Below, one piece after another: positions 34,011 through 43,318 of a DNA stretch of 64,000 nt. The notes beneath the pieces were generated by a model. The model saw only the letters and a program-made list of their open reading frames with translations. It was not told the DNA's origin and searched no databases. The DNA is from Candidatus Woesearchaeota archaeon (GTDB lineage: Archaea; Nanobdellota; Nanobdellia; Woesearchaeales; JACPJR01). Where the stretch lies: NCBI GenBank assembly GCA_016187565.1, contig JACPJR010000031.1:73796-137795 (forward strand), given 5' to 3'. Both the position numbers and the translations under genes were made by a program. Position 1 is the first letter of the stretch. Each line of letters starts with the position of its first letter.

Positions 34011-36506
34011 TTAACTGTTCTGCTCTGCACCTTCGGAAATAACTTTACTTACATGCTCGTTCTTTTCAATACGGATAACATGGTCTACAAAACTTTCGAT
34101 CTTTGACTCGTGACTGACAAGGATTGTTTGCTTGACATTCAATTCTGCAAGAACATCTCGTACTTTATCAAGCTGCTCTGAGGAGAATCCATCAGTTGGC
34201 TCATCTAAAATAATGATATCCTTTGTTTTAATCGTGCTCACCACATCATTAATGACCTTCGTAAGACTTAAACGGTATGCTAAGGAAAGGCTTGTTTTTT
34301 CTCCACCAGAAAGACTGAGCATGTCTGTCTCATAGCCATTTTGCTCAACAAGCGGGGTAAAATGCTCATCAAGACGCACGCTCAAAATATTGTCTTCAAT
34401 TAATAATGAAAACCACGATTGAAAGAGCTCATTAAATTCCTTATGAATATGAACCATGATATGTTGTTCCATGGTTTGCATGAGTGGTAAGAAATAATCT
34501 TCTAGCCACTGATGTAACTGTCCAAGCCTTATGCTTTCTTTTTTTTTCTGTTGTTTCTCACGAATGTCATTCTCCAGAATCATGAGAATCTTTTGTATCC
34601 CCTCTTGTTCCTTTTCAAGAGAAACTTTTTGTAGTTCTTGCTTGTGACATTTTTCACGACAGGCTTCTTGTTCTTGACGTATGTTTACATACATCTCCTC
34701 ACATTTTTCCAATCCTTTGATCAACGGAGCATAGCTTTCCAGTTCTTCCTGAATGATCATCATCTCTTTTTGAAGGGTAGATTCACGCAAAGCAAACGTT
34801 GCATGCATCTTTTCCTTTTCCTTTATTATTTTCATAAGATGTTCTCTTTCTCGCTGTTTGAAGGCATACGTTCGTGCAACCGTGAGTTCTAGTTTTGTTT
34901 TTATAAGGATTAATTCTTCTTGTTGTAATGCCCCTGTATTTTTTTCCTTGTCTCTGTTGATTATTTTTTCTTGTAGCTCTTTTAGCTCTTCAAGCTGTTC
35001 TCTATCATGAAGAATCTTCTCAGTAAATTGCTTTCCATAAAGCGCTATTGCCTTCAAACTAGCAAGTTCTTTCTCTTTCTCAATGAATTCAGTAATTTTT
35101 TCTTGGAGAAGTGTATAGGCATTCTCGAATTTTGCATGCATGTCTTTTTCTTTGACGAGTAATTGCTGATGTTCATCGATCATGATATCCTGTTGTTGTA
35201 CCATTTTTTTCTTATGCGATTCTGCGACGGATTGAAGACAGGTGGGGCATGTTTCCATACGCGTTATCCGTACTTTCAGTGATGCTGCCTGTCGGATATA
35301 TGCCTCTAAGGTTTGCATTTTTTGTTGACATTCCTTGAGTTCCTGCTCGTGCATTTTTTTTTGTTGTTCCACTGTTGATCTTTCCGAGAGGGATGCATGG
35401 AGCGCTGTTATCTTTTCTTCGTTTTCCTGAGATTGTTTGACAACCTTTACTTTTTCGAGAATCTCCTGTTCTTTTTTTATTATTTCATTTGCCAGATTCT
35501 TCAGTTTTTCTCTATTTTTAGCAATCTCTTCTCGCATCTCCTGCATTTTTTTTATTTGTCTTTCGATTTCCTGTTCAAGTATATCTTCTTTTTTTTCTGG
35601 TTCTTGTTCTTCGGTTAACTCTGCGAGCTGTTTCTTGAGAATGCTGATTTCTTCAGTTATTTTCTGTTGTTGGATGATGAGCGCATTTGTTTCTGCCTGT
35701 TTTGCATGCTGTTCTGCTTTTCGTGCAGCACTTTTTTGTTTGAGCGTTGCATATCTTTCTCGTTCCTTTTCCAGATGTTGAAGTCCTTCGTTGTATTTTT
35801 GGAGATCATGCTTCTGCTTGTTAAGCAGCGGTTCTAACTCATCTAGGTTTTTGCGAACAATTCTTTCCTCATCGATTTTACTTTTTTTCTGTTGCTCTTT
35901 TTCAGGAAGATCTTTGATAAATGCTTCTAACCGTAAACGATGTTGTTTGTTATCCCTTAGATAGATTTGAGCATTTTCTCTGATACGTTGATAACGGTCA
36001 ATGCCAAATATCTTTCTCAGCGTATCTAAGCGAGCATCTTTTTCATCAAGGAGAATTCGTTTCATTTCTTCCTGTGGTGTATAGACGGTGTACCTATAGA
36101 TCAGCCCTTTTTTTGTAAGCATCTCTTTAGGATAACCTAACCATTCCAAAATTTTTGCCTTGAGTTCAACTGGTGTTCCTTCCATTTTTTGATTGTCGAC
36201 AATGATATAGCCGCTTTCCTGTTTGATACTCTCTTTTGCTCGTTTGAGGCTTCGCTTGATGATGATGTTTTTTCCTTCAGATGAGAAGGTTAAGGTGACT
36301 GAGCCTTCATTCTTGCCGTGTCGTAGTAATTCTTCTCCAGAAAGTTCACCACGTTGAATGCCAAACAGAGCGAACTCAATGGCCAGGAGAATGGTTGATT
36401 TGCCGGTTCCAATATCTCCGCTAAGCAGTACTGAACCTTCGGGAAATACAATGAACTCATGAAGATAACTACGAATGTTCTGGAGTTCCAATCGTCTGAG
36501 AATCAT
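34011..36506 (-). CDS. rad50: Rad50-like SMC-superfamily ATPase
   Basis: An 831-residue DNA repair ATPase. Residues 1-170 are the N-terminal ATPase half with Walker A GDIGTGKST (30-38) and a Q-loop region YTPQEEMKRILL. A long coiled coil follows, broken by the zinc hook CPTC (420-423). The C-terminal half has the signature LSGGEKTSLSLAYRLSL and Walker B IIILDEPTDGFSSEQ with a final HESK switch. This is Rad50 of the Mre11-Rad50 double-strand-break complex; no Mre11 gene is next to it in the window. It is leaderless (TATA-like box about 36530-36541 on this strand) and divergent from the sigma-54-activator-like gene. Confidence 0.9.
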   Translation of the reverse strand: MILRRLELQNIRSYLHEFIVFPEGSVLLSGDIGTGKSTILLAIEFALFGIQRGELSGEELLRHGKNEGSVTLTFSSEGKNIIIKRSLKRAKESIKQESGYIIVDNQKMEGTPVELKAKILEWLGYPKEMLTKKGLIYRYTVYTPQEEMKRILLDEKDARLDTLRKIFGIDRYQRIRENAQIYLRDNKQHRLRLEAFIKDLPEKEQQKKSKIDEERIVRKNLDELEPLLNKQKHDLQKYNEGLQHLEKERERYATLKQKSAARKAEQHAKQAETNALIIQQQKITEEISILKKQLAELTEEQEPEKKEDILEQEIERQIKKMQEMREEIAKNREKLKNLANEIIKKEQEILEKVKVVKQSQENEEKITALHASLSERSTVEQQKKMHEQELKECQQKMQTLEAYIRQAASLKVRITRMETCPTCLQSVAESHKKKMVQQQDIMIDEHQQLLVKEKDMHAKFENAYTLLQEKITEFIEKEKELASLKAIALYGKQFTEKILHDREQLEELKELQEKIINRDKEKNTGALQQEELILIKTKLELTVARTYAFKQREREHLMKIIKEKEKMHATFALRESTLQKEMMIIQEELESYAPLIKGLEKCEEMYVNIRQEQEACREKCHKQELQKVSLEKEQEGIQKILMILENDIREKQQKKKESIRLGQLHQWLEDYFLPLMQTMEQHIMVHIHKEFNELFQSWFSLLIEDNILSVRLDEHFTPLVEQNGYETDMLSLSGGEKTSLSLAYRLSLTKVINDVVSTIKTKDIIILDEPTDGFSSEQLDKVRDVLAELNVKQTILVSHESKIESFVDHVIRIEKNEHVSKVISEGAEQNS

Positions 36507-36568
36507 GATGAGGGTAGAATCTGAGTCTAGTTAAAAATATTGTGGTTAATGGACGATTCCGAAGATAC

Positions 36569-36579
36569 TTTTTTAAAGA
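36569..36579 (+). promoter_or_regulatory. TATA-like box of the sigma-54-activator-like gene
   Basis: TTTTTTAAAGA centred about 28 bases before ATG 36602; an archaeal-type promoter in front of a bacterial-type protein. It decides the start over GTG 36542. Confidence 0.45.
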
Positions 36580-36601
36580 AATATTACTTCCCGAGCTCAA
36601 C

Positions 36602-38008
36602 ATGACCGATCTTGCTCATTATGTGGATCCTTGTTATCGGATTGGTGGTGATCACGGTACTCATGATTATCACGGGGTCATTGTTGGTCGATCTCCTGTT
36701 ATGATTGAGTTGTTTGAACTTCTGAATCATCTTGCTGATTTGCCAACAACCGTGTTATTGCGAGGAGAAACAGGAACGGGAAAAGAGCTCTTTGCTCGAG
36801 CTTTGCATTATAATAGTGAAGGACGAAATGGATCTCATTTTGTTCCTGTCAATTGCGCAGGCATTCCTGCAGAGCTTCTTGAGAGTGAGCTCTTTGGGCA
36901 TGTTAAAGGATCATATACCGGAGCTTACCGGGATACTGAAGGTAAGTTTCAGCATGCAAGCGGAGGAACTATATTTTTAGATGAAATAGGTGATATGAAT
37001 CCAAGCCTTCAGGCAAAGATTCTTCGAGCTCTTCAGGATAAAGAGATCACCAAAGTTGGAAGCAATAGGACAGAACATGTTGATGTTCGTGTTGTTGCAG
37101 CAACTAACAGAAACCTTGAGCAGCTTGTTGAAGACGGAAAATTTCGGAAAGATCTCTACTATCGTCTCAATGTTATACCTATTGCCGTCCCCCCATTAAC
37201 TGAACGAAGAAGCGACATTCCTCTTATTGCCGAGCATCTCATTCGTACTATGAATCCAAAATACAATGCTTATATTGAAGGCCTTACTCCGGAAGCTGCA
37301 CGAGCTCTTGAACGGGCTGAATGGAAAGGAAATGTTCGGGAGATGGAAAATGTCATTGAGCGTGCCTTTATTTACCGACGAGAAGGACGCATGACTGACG
37401 CAGATCTTTTTTTCAATGGTGATATGCCTCATAGATTCGTAGCAAGTGTTGTCCAGTCACACGGAGTGCATAAGGGAGAGCCATCCCGACGCTGGTATGA
37501 AGATGGTGTCTTACCGATAATGCCAGGAAGCCTGTCAGCTTATGAGGGGGTAGTGTCACGCACGTTCATGCATTATGTACTCCAACGAAATTATGTTTAT
37601 GCTGATCGTCTCCCTGTTGGGCAAAGAACTGCTGTTGTTTTGTACCTCACCCCAGACAACCTTCACCATTTTTTTAGAAACTCTTCGAGACAAGATGAGG
37701 AGTTCCAGGGGATTGTGGCAGAGAATTCTTTTAATGACTTTGCAGAAAGACCATTCAAGGCTTTTTCGTTTATAGAGCTCTTGACCCATCCTCATGTTAT
37801 CAACTCTTTTCCACTTCTTCAGGAAGCTATTGCCCAAGCAAATGCCTATCAAATACGCGGAAAAGGAAAACGAGGATTAAGAGCTGTTTTTATTGCCGAA
37901 GCTCATGCTCATTATTTCGCACAACCACAGCAGGTTGAGGCATTACAAGCAGAAATTCGTACAGCATATCAACGATTTCAGGCATGGCATCCGAGTCGTG
38001 CGAACTGA
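36602..38008 (+). CDS. Sigma-54-activator-type AAA+ protein (enhancer-binding-protein-like)
   Basis: 468 residues. The central AAA+ domain (about 23-260) carries the full bacterial enhancer-binding-protein set: Walker A GETGTGKE (55-62), VPVNCAGIPAELLESELFGH, the sigma-54 contact loop GSYTGA (103-108, usual GAFTGA), Walker B GGTIFLDEIGD (121-131), VRVVAATNRNL, the arginine finger in FRKDLYYRLN, PPLTERRSDIPLIAEHLI, and WKGNVREMENVIERAFI. In bacteria this domain remodels RNA polymerase holding sigma-54, a factor archaea are not known to have. The C-terminal part (about 305-468) begins with a FIS-like helical segment, then an unassigned region. There is no sensor domain at the N-terminus. The promoter is archaeal in type, and Rad50 is divergent. 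Confidence 0.85.
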   Translation: MTDLAHYVDPCYRIGGDHGTHDYHGVIVGRSPVMIELFELLNHLADLPTTVLLRGETGTGKELFARALHYNSEGRNGSHFVPVNCAGIPAELLESELFGHVKGSYTGAYRDTEGKFQHASGGTIFLDEIGDMNPSLQAKILRALQDKEITKVGSNRTEHVDVRVVAATNRNLEQLVEDGKFRKDLYYRLNVIPIAVPPLTERRSDIPLIAEHLIRTMNPKYNAYIEGLTPEAARALERAEWKGNVREMENVIERAFIYRREGRMTDADLFFNGDMPHRFVASVVQSHGVHKGEPSRRWYEDGVLPIMPGSLSAYEGVVSRTFMHYVLQRNYVYADRLPVGQRTAVVLYLTPDNLHHFFRNSSRQDEEFQGIVAENSFNDFAERPFKAFSFIELLTHPHVINSFPLLQEAIAQANAYQIRGKGKRGLRAVFIAEAHAHYFAQPQQVEALQAEIRTAYQRFQAWHPSRAN

Positions 38009-38039
38009 AGCCTAAACGCTAACCACAAAAACGAAAAGT

Positions 38040-38100
38040 TATTTGAGAAAAAAAATAAAGAAAAAGGAAATCCAAAAAGAATAATAAAATAAAAAAGAAG
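38040..38100 (-). terminator. T-rich terminator behind GroEL
   Basis: On the minus strand this stretch is dominated by T runs (up to six to seven) just after the GroEL stop codon, fitting an archaeal intrinsic terminator for the groES-groEL operon. Confidence 0.5.
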
Positions 38101-38104
38101 GATC

Positions 38105-39745
<1,641 letters not shown>

Positions 39746-40009
39746 TTATTCAATTATTGCAAGAATATCCTTGCCCTTAACGATCAAATATTTTTCTCCA
39801 CTGATTTTAATTTCAGTGCCACTGTAGGATTCGTACACAACTGTATCACCAGCCTTTACAAAAACCTCATCCCCTTCGCCAACAGCAATGACTTTTCCTT
39901 CCTGAGTCTTTTCTTTGGCAGAATCTGGAATGTAGATTCCTCCCTTTGTTTTTTCCGATTCTCCTGTTGGTTTAATGAGCACTTTGTTTTTTAATGGTTT
40001 TACCTGCAT
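39746..40009 (-). CDS. groES: Co-chaperonin GroES, short form
   Basis: 87 residues: KPLKNKVLIKPTGESEKTKGGIYIPDSAKEKTQEGKVIAVGEGDEVFVKAGDTVVYESYSGTEIKI is the typical core (quoted in parts: mobile loop GESEKTKGGIYIPDSAKEK, about residues 16-34). After KVIAVGEG the usual roof hairpin of about ten residues is missing, so the dome cap would be more open than in E. coli. GGGGTGA before ATG 40009 supports the start. It precedes groEL and shares its promoter at 40138, with a roughly 107-base leader that contains a palindrome. Confidence 0.9.
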   Translation of the reverse strand: MQVKPLKNKVLIKPTGESEKTKGGIYIPDSAKEKTQEGKVIAVGEGDEVFVKAGDTVVYESYSGTEIKISGEKYLIVKGKDILAIIE

Positions 40010-40090
40010 GGTTTCACCCCGCTGTTTATCTCAATAGTACGTCGTTGAATTGTCTTTATCCTCTCCCCGTTTACCCCTACGCAGAGGAAC

Positions 40091-40107
40091 GTTGATCTTA
40101 GATCAAC
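40091..40107. promoter_or_regulatory. Palindrome in the groES leader
   Basis: GTTGATCTTAGATCAAC: two perfect 7-base arms around a 3-base centre, about ten to twenty bases downstream of the predicted transcription start of groES-groEL. A repressor bound here would block elongation or initiation. It does not match the bacterial CIRCE sequence. Confidence 0.5.
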
Positions 40108-40137
40108 AAGGTCAAGCTTAGGTAATCTCTCCTCCTA

Positions 40138-40146
40138 TATAAAGCT
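40138..40146 (-). promoter_or_regulatory. TATA-like box of the groES-groEL operon
   Basis: TTTATATAG on the minus strand, preceded by an AAAAGC element that fits the archaeal BRE. It predicts a start near 40116 and a leader of about 107 bases, unlike most genes here. Confidence 0.5.
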
Positions 40147-40213
40147 TTTGGAAAGTTTTGGCGTTGAGCCTAAAGTTTATTTTGTACTTTCAATTTACCA
40201 AAAAATCAAATCG

Positions 40214-40224
40214 GTTTATATATT
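40214..40224 (+). promoter_or_regulatory. TATA-like box of the zinc-knuckle gene
   Basis: GTTTATATATT centred 26 bases before ATG 40245; supports a leaderless start and rejects the longer frame from 40158. Confidence 0.5.
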
Positions 40225-40244
40225 CGTGGACACTAACGACCTTT

Positions 40245-40595
40245 ATGACAATCTACAAATGCCCAAAATGTCATAGGGGTTATGAAACTAAAGATTATGA
40301 CATACTTAATAGACGCTGTGGTGTCTGCTCAGTATTAATGATTCCTTCTTGCTACAAAAGGCCTGTTGAATTAAAAGAAAGAATCTCCTTTGAAGGAGAG
40401 CGTTGGCAGATAAACCAATATGACCAAGACTCAATGCATGGCTCGCGGCATGCACACAATCTTGAGACTGGTGAGAAGTTAAACTTGGATAATGGGGATG
40501 TATATGACCCAAGAATCAAGAAATCTACTAGGAAATTTAGCCAGAAAAAATTAGTGGCTTTTAAATCAAGATCCAGGTACTTTAAGACTTTATAA
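40245..40595 (+). CDS. Small zinc-knuckle protein
   Basis: 116 residues with an N-terminal treble-clef or ribbon-like zinc site: YKCPKCHRGYETKD followed by RCGVC. The rest is basic and lacks recognisable motifs (NLETGEKLNLDNGDVYDPRIKKSTRKFSQKK, shown in part: GEKLNLDNGDVYDPR). It may bind nucleic acid. It stands alone behind its own promoter at the start of an accessory stretch. Family not recognised. Confidence 0.55.
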   Translation: MTIYKCPKCHRGYETKDYDILNRRCGVCSVLMIPSCYKRPVELKERISFEGERWQINQYDQDSMHGSRHAHNLETGEKLNLDNGDVYDPRIKKSTRKFSQKKLVAFKSRSRYFKTL

Positions 40596-40658
40596 CTGCT
40601 TAATTATAAGTTTCGATAGATTAATAAAGGTCAAAACCCTTCCATAAGTAAAACCCAA

Positions 40659-40811
40659 ATGGGAAGAAAGAGGTGGCTAAGGATACAGTTGCCTCTGTTC
40701 CCTAGTCGCCTTCTAAGAGATCATCTTGCTAAAATTGAGATGTATAATTATCAGATAGCAAACTTAACAACCGACGGATTAGGTGACAAAAATGGAAAAA
40801 AACAAAAATAA
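40659..40811 (+). CDS. 50-residue basic microprotein (tentative)
   Basis: In the 196-base gap between 40595 and 40792, an ATG at 40659 opens 50 codons ending inside the start of the next gene. The product is basic with a hydrophobic middle (MGRKRWLRIQLPLFPSRLLRDHLAKIEMYN). There is no Shine-Dalgarno; an AT-rich stretch near 40616-40629 could be a TATA box at leaderless distance. Weakly supported. Confidence 0.3.
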   Translation: MGRKRWLRIQLPLFPSRLLRDHLAKIEMYNYQIANLTTDGLGDKNGKKQK

Positions 40812-40965
40812 TTTAGAAGCGAAAGAGGGTTTATTTACCACATTTTGTTTGGGTGTGGGGGCAGTAGCTGCGGCACCGAAAGCGGGGCAGAACATTAGAA
40901 GATGTTTTGATCTAATGAGTGCTCAAAATCGAATTCAAAGAAAGGTTATAAGGAAAAATCTTTAA
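40792..40965 (+). CDS. 57-residue small protein
   Basis: ATG 40792 is preceded by AGGTGA at normal spacing, which decides it over GTG 40783. The 57-residue product is polar at both ends with a small hydrophobic centre (TFCLGVGAVAAAPKAG), perhaps a peripheral or single-helix membrane protein. No family recognised. The gene at 40993 follows in the same direction. Confidence 0.45.
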   Translation: MEKNKNNLEAKEGLFTTFCLGVGAVAAAPKAGQNIRRCFDLMSAQNRIQRKVIRKNL

Positions 40966-40992
40966 GCCTTTGAAAAACATATAGGATCTACC

Positions 40993-41220
40993 ATGAGTGA
41001 TAATCCAATTATAACTGGAATTTTCATTCTTCTTTTAATTTTTACTGCATTTTACATAATCAATAAAATAAATGGTTTGAGTGATGATCCCTCTATAAAG
41101 CAAAGAATAGAAAATGCTAATGAGATAGTGATCACTTTTACTGACGTAATGCTCATAACCTTTGGCTTAGGAGTACCGATTTTCTTGACTGGTTTTTTAA
41201 TAGTTGGTTTTGTAGATTAA
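40993..41220 (+). CDS. Small two-helix membrane protein
   Basis: 75 residues with two membrane helices (IITGIFILLLIFTAFYII and DVMLITFGLGVPIFLTGFLIV) joined by a short charged loop. No conserved motif or family is recognised. It is convergent with the CBS-domain gene at 41276 and probably co-transcribed with 40792. Confidence 0.5.
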   Translation: MSDNPIITGIFILLLIFTAFYIINKINGLSDDPSIKQRIENANEIVITFTDVMLITFGLGVPIFLTGFLIVGFVD

Positions 41221-41275
41221 GTGTCTGATCAAACCCGCTCTTTAGTTTCTCTTTACGGCAACAGCAAAAATGTAT

Positions 41276-41812
41276 TTATCTTCTGCACATGCTACACACA
41301 CGGACACTATCCTGCACAGAAAGATCTCTTGCATAGCTGCCGCAGAGCTGGCAGATTCCCTCGGTTTCAGGAATCAAGGACAACTTTGTGTCTGCCTCGC
41401 GGAGCTCAAACTTCTCTACCAGAAGATCAAACAACTGCGGTTGAATACGGAGAACATCCTTAAGGGTTAAAAGACCGATCATTTTTTTGCCATCCATAAC
41501 TGGCAGGTGGCGGATATTGTGATCCTTCATCAGCAAGAGTGCTTCGTAGATGTCTTGCTCTGGTGTAATGGTAATCAACTTTGTTTCCATAAACTTTTTA
41601 ACTGCTTCTTTTGGCGAAATCTTTTTTGCCACGACCTTTCTCACAACGTCTTGTTCAGTGATAATGCCAAGGGCCTTGTGGCTGTCCTTCACCACTAAGG
41701 TGCTTACATGATGTTTGGCCATCATCTGAGCACATGCTTCAAGCGATAGCGTCTGAGCTACGACAATGGGTTTACTGGTCATCACATCGCAGACTTTATA
41801 GCCGGTTTTCAT
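41276..41812 (-). CDS. CBS-domain-pair protein with C-terminal zinc ribbon
   Basis: 178 residues: two CBS domains (about 8-60, VCDVMTSKPIVVAQTLSLEACAQMMAKHHVSTLVV; about 73-125, FMETKLITITPEQDIYEALLLMKDHNIRHLPVMDGKKMIGLL) that typically bind AMP, ATP or SAM, then a C-terminal CxxC...CxxC knuckle (CQLCG...CSMCRR). The combination is common in archaea, where such proteins act as small ligand sensors or regulators. The gene follows the hairpin-rich block 41834-42142 in the direction of transcription, with only 21 bases between them. Confidence 0.85.
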   Translation of the reverse strand: MKTGYKVCDVMTSKPIVVAQTLSLEACAQMMAKHHVSTLVVKDSHKALGIITEQDVVRKVVAKKISPKEAVKKFMETKLITITPEQDIYEALLLMKDHNIRHLPVMDGKKMIGLLTLKDVLRIQPQLFDLLVEKFELREADTKLSLIPETEGICQLCGSYARDLSVQDSVRVCSMCRR

Positions 41813-41833
41813 AGTGTAAAGTAAATTACTTTC

Positions 41834-42142
41834 GCAGCGCCACTTGAGGCGGTGCTACGGACATTTTACGTTGTAAAATGTCCTACGAGCGACTCCGGAG
41901 GAGTCATCCCTCCGCTCGTGCACGCCACGCAAACTTTACCAAAGTTTGATCAAATGGGTGTAACCTGAAGTTACACACCGCGGCCCGCGTTCTGCCAGTA
42001 TAGCCGCGTCGGAGAGCTTCATGCTCTCCCTTGCGTGTCAACTGAGCGTAACCAGTTGGGCGCTGACGCAACGGGTCCCCTCCGGGGTGTTGCGTAGGGC
42101 TGCTCGCAAGCAGCCCGTCAGCCGCCACAGTGGTGGCGTGCA
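41834..42142. ncRNA. GC-rich block of consecutive hairpins with long-range closing stem (candidate structured RNA)
   Basis: This 309-base block fills the whole gap between the pilin at 42164 and the CBS gene at 41812, both minus strand. Reading it by hand gives at least ten perfect or near-perfect stems one after another: 41834-41855, 41859-41883 (11 bp, 3-base loop), 41885-41919 (two stacked stems), 41931-41947, 41958-41976, 41979-42008, 42011-42029, 42039-42058, 42066-42095, 42097-42116, 42123-42138. TGCACGCCAC at 41919-41928 is the exact complement of 42133-42142 and could close a multi-branched domain. ACGCAA at 42066-42071 can pair with either 42031-42036 or 42090-42095. It is visibly richer in G and C than its surroundings. 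Strand unknown; it could also be a DNA-level element. Confidence 0.5.
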
Positions 42143-42163
42143 ATTTATGATCCGAATGTTCAG

Positions 42164-42625
42164 CTAATTGGCACACTTCCCTTCTAGTTTGTTGCCATCG
42201 CCGCTAAAGGTGTAGCTCCCACCGGTTTCATCATCAGTGTAGGTTACGCTGACACTATGACTAAAGGAATCTCCTGCTGCTGAACAGCCAGACCATGTAG
42301 TGTTACTACAGGTAGTACTTTGACCAGGTGCTAAGCTTGTCGAAGCACAGGTTTGGGTATTCCCACCAACAGTAAAGGCAGTAATGGTAACACTGTTTCT
42401 GAGATTATTTTTGATGGTGACATTAAAATCTTCAGCGATCTTAAAGGCAGCATATTGAGGAATAGCAATATCCGCAGTTTCCCAATACGCAGCACTTGCT
42501 CGAGAACCTGCGCTGCTTCCTATCCCAGGAATACCTCCCATTACACCAACGACAATCAGGGCAATGATAATAACAACGGCAAGAATGATAAGATACTCAG
42601 TTGCTGTCTGTGCCTTTTTCATCAT
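42164..42625 (-). CDS. Archaeal pilin-like protein with class III signal peptide
   Basis: 153 residues beginning MMKKAQTATEYLIILAVVI: a short basic leader, then the class III (type IV pilin-like) signal with the conserved Gln, Thr and Glu and a following hydrophobic helix to about residue 29. The mature part is rich in Ser, Thr, Asn and Gly, with Cys in TCAS, TTCSNTTWSGCS and EGKCAN, allowing disulphides. It is probably assembled into a pilus-like filament or kept as a surface lipoprotein-like subunit. GAGGTGGT precedes ATG 42625. The leader contains a 7-base inverted repeat ACCGTAA/TTACGGT (42668-42692). Confidence 0.8.
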   Translation of the reverse strand: MMKKAQTATEYLIILAVVIIIALIVVGVMGGIPGIGSSAGSRASAAYWETADIAIPQYAAFKIAEDFNVTIKNNLRNSVTITAFTVGGNTQTCASTSLAPGQSTTCSNTTWSGCSAAGDSFSHSVSVTYTDDETGGSYTFSGDGNKLEGKCAN

Positions 42626-42763
42626 CTAAAACCACCTCATTTTTTCACTATGATATTGATCTGAACGACCGTAACACCTAATGTTTTACGGTGCTATGGT
42701 AAGCTACAGGAATACTGTTATTTAAACGTTTCGCTTCGAAAAAATGTTTGACTTTGTAAGAGC

Positions 42764-42928
42764 AGCTTCATCCAACAGTTCTGTAACGTTCAAGTTAGCA
42801 GCTTCAAAGTCCTCTCTGTTGTCTATGATCGCCGACATTCCCCGTAAGGGACATCCCCCTTGTCGGTTGGATTCAATAATGTGATGGGACTTTGATTTGA
42901 GGCTGCTAACCTTTTTTTGGATGAAGCC
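42764..42928. mobile_element. Non-coding miniature element, copy 1 (165 bp, 9-bp target duplication)
   Basis: The element begins AGCTTCATCCAA and ends TTGGATGAAGCC (near-perfect terminal inverted repeat, one mismatch at the outer base), and is flanked by TGTAAGAGC at 42755-42763 and 42929-42937. Inside, GTTAGCAGC with TCAAAGTCC pairs with GGACTTTGA and GCTGCTAAC, and CCGACA pairs with TGTCGG, so the whole unit folds as one large hairpin. No reading frame of note. It lies in the 42626-42979 gap between the pilin promoter and the next gene. Copy 2 is at 47547. Confidence 0.8.
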
Positions 42929-42979
42929 TGTAAGAGCTAAACGTTTATAAAGAGTACGTCGATTGCTCGGTAGATAACC

Positions 42980-43318
42980 ATGACGTTAACCACCGAAGAA
43001 CCACCTGATAAGAGAAACACGGCTAGTATAGATCTTGATGCACGAATCTGCTCTCCCGAGAGACCGGACTTCGCTTTTCTTGATACACAAATTGACCTCC
43101 TTATTTCTCGCATTCCTCGCGAGCCTGGTGATGAAGGGAACACGCCACTTTATAGGAAAATATATGTTCAAGCAAGCACCAGTCAGGGAGACATCGCACG
43201 TGCATCTCTCATGGTCTTAGGAGGTCTGCTCTATACCATGACCCAATCAGTACTTCGCGTAGGAACAAACTATGTGGTTGCAACCACGGTGAAAGGGACA
43301 GGCATCAGATATCAATAA
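42980..43318 (+). CDS. Small soluble protein of unknown function
   Basis: A 112-residue protein with no signal or membrane segment. The first half is acidic; the second half (RKIYVQASTSQGDIARASLMVLGGLLYTMTQSVLRVGTNYVVATTVKG) looks like an alpha/beta domain. No family recognised. A TATA-like GTTTATAAA at about 42943-42951, only six bases past the miniature element's target duplication, probably drives it. Its end overlaps the convergent phosphoesterase gene by 14 bases. Confidence 0.5.
   Translation: MTLTTEEPPDKRNTASIDLDARICSPERPDFAFLDTQIDLLISRIPREPGDEGNTPLYRKIYVQASTSQGDIARASLMVLGGLLYTMTQSVLRVGTNYVVATTVKGTGIRYQ

Noticed and set aside
41904-42176. 90-codon minus-strand frame within the hairpin block
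   Set aside because: Its composition (many Arg, Thr, Gly, no hydrophobic core pattern) simply follows the GC-rich hairpins; it overlaps the pilin end and has no ribosome site.
42937-43171. Minus-strand frames opposite the gene at 42980
   Set aside because: Overlapping, low-quality frames with no start signal; the forward gene has a TATA box.
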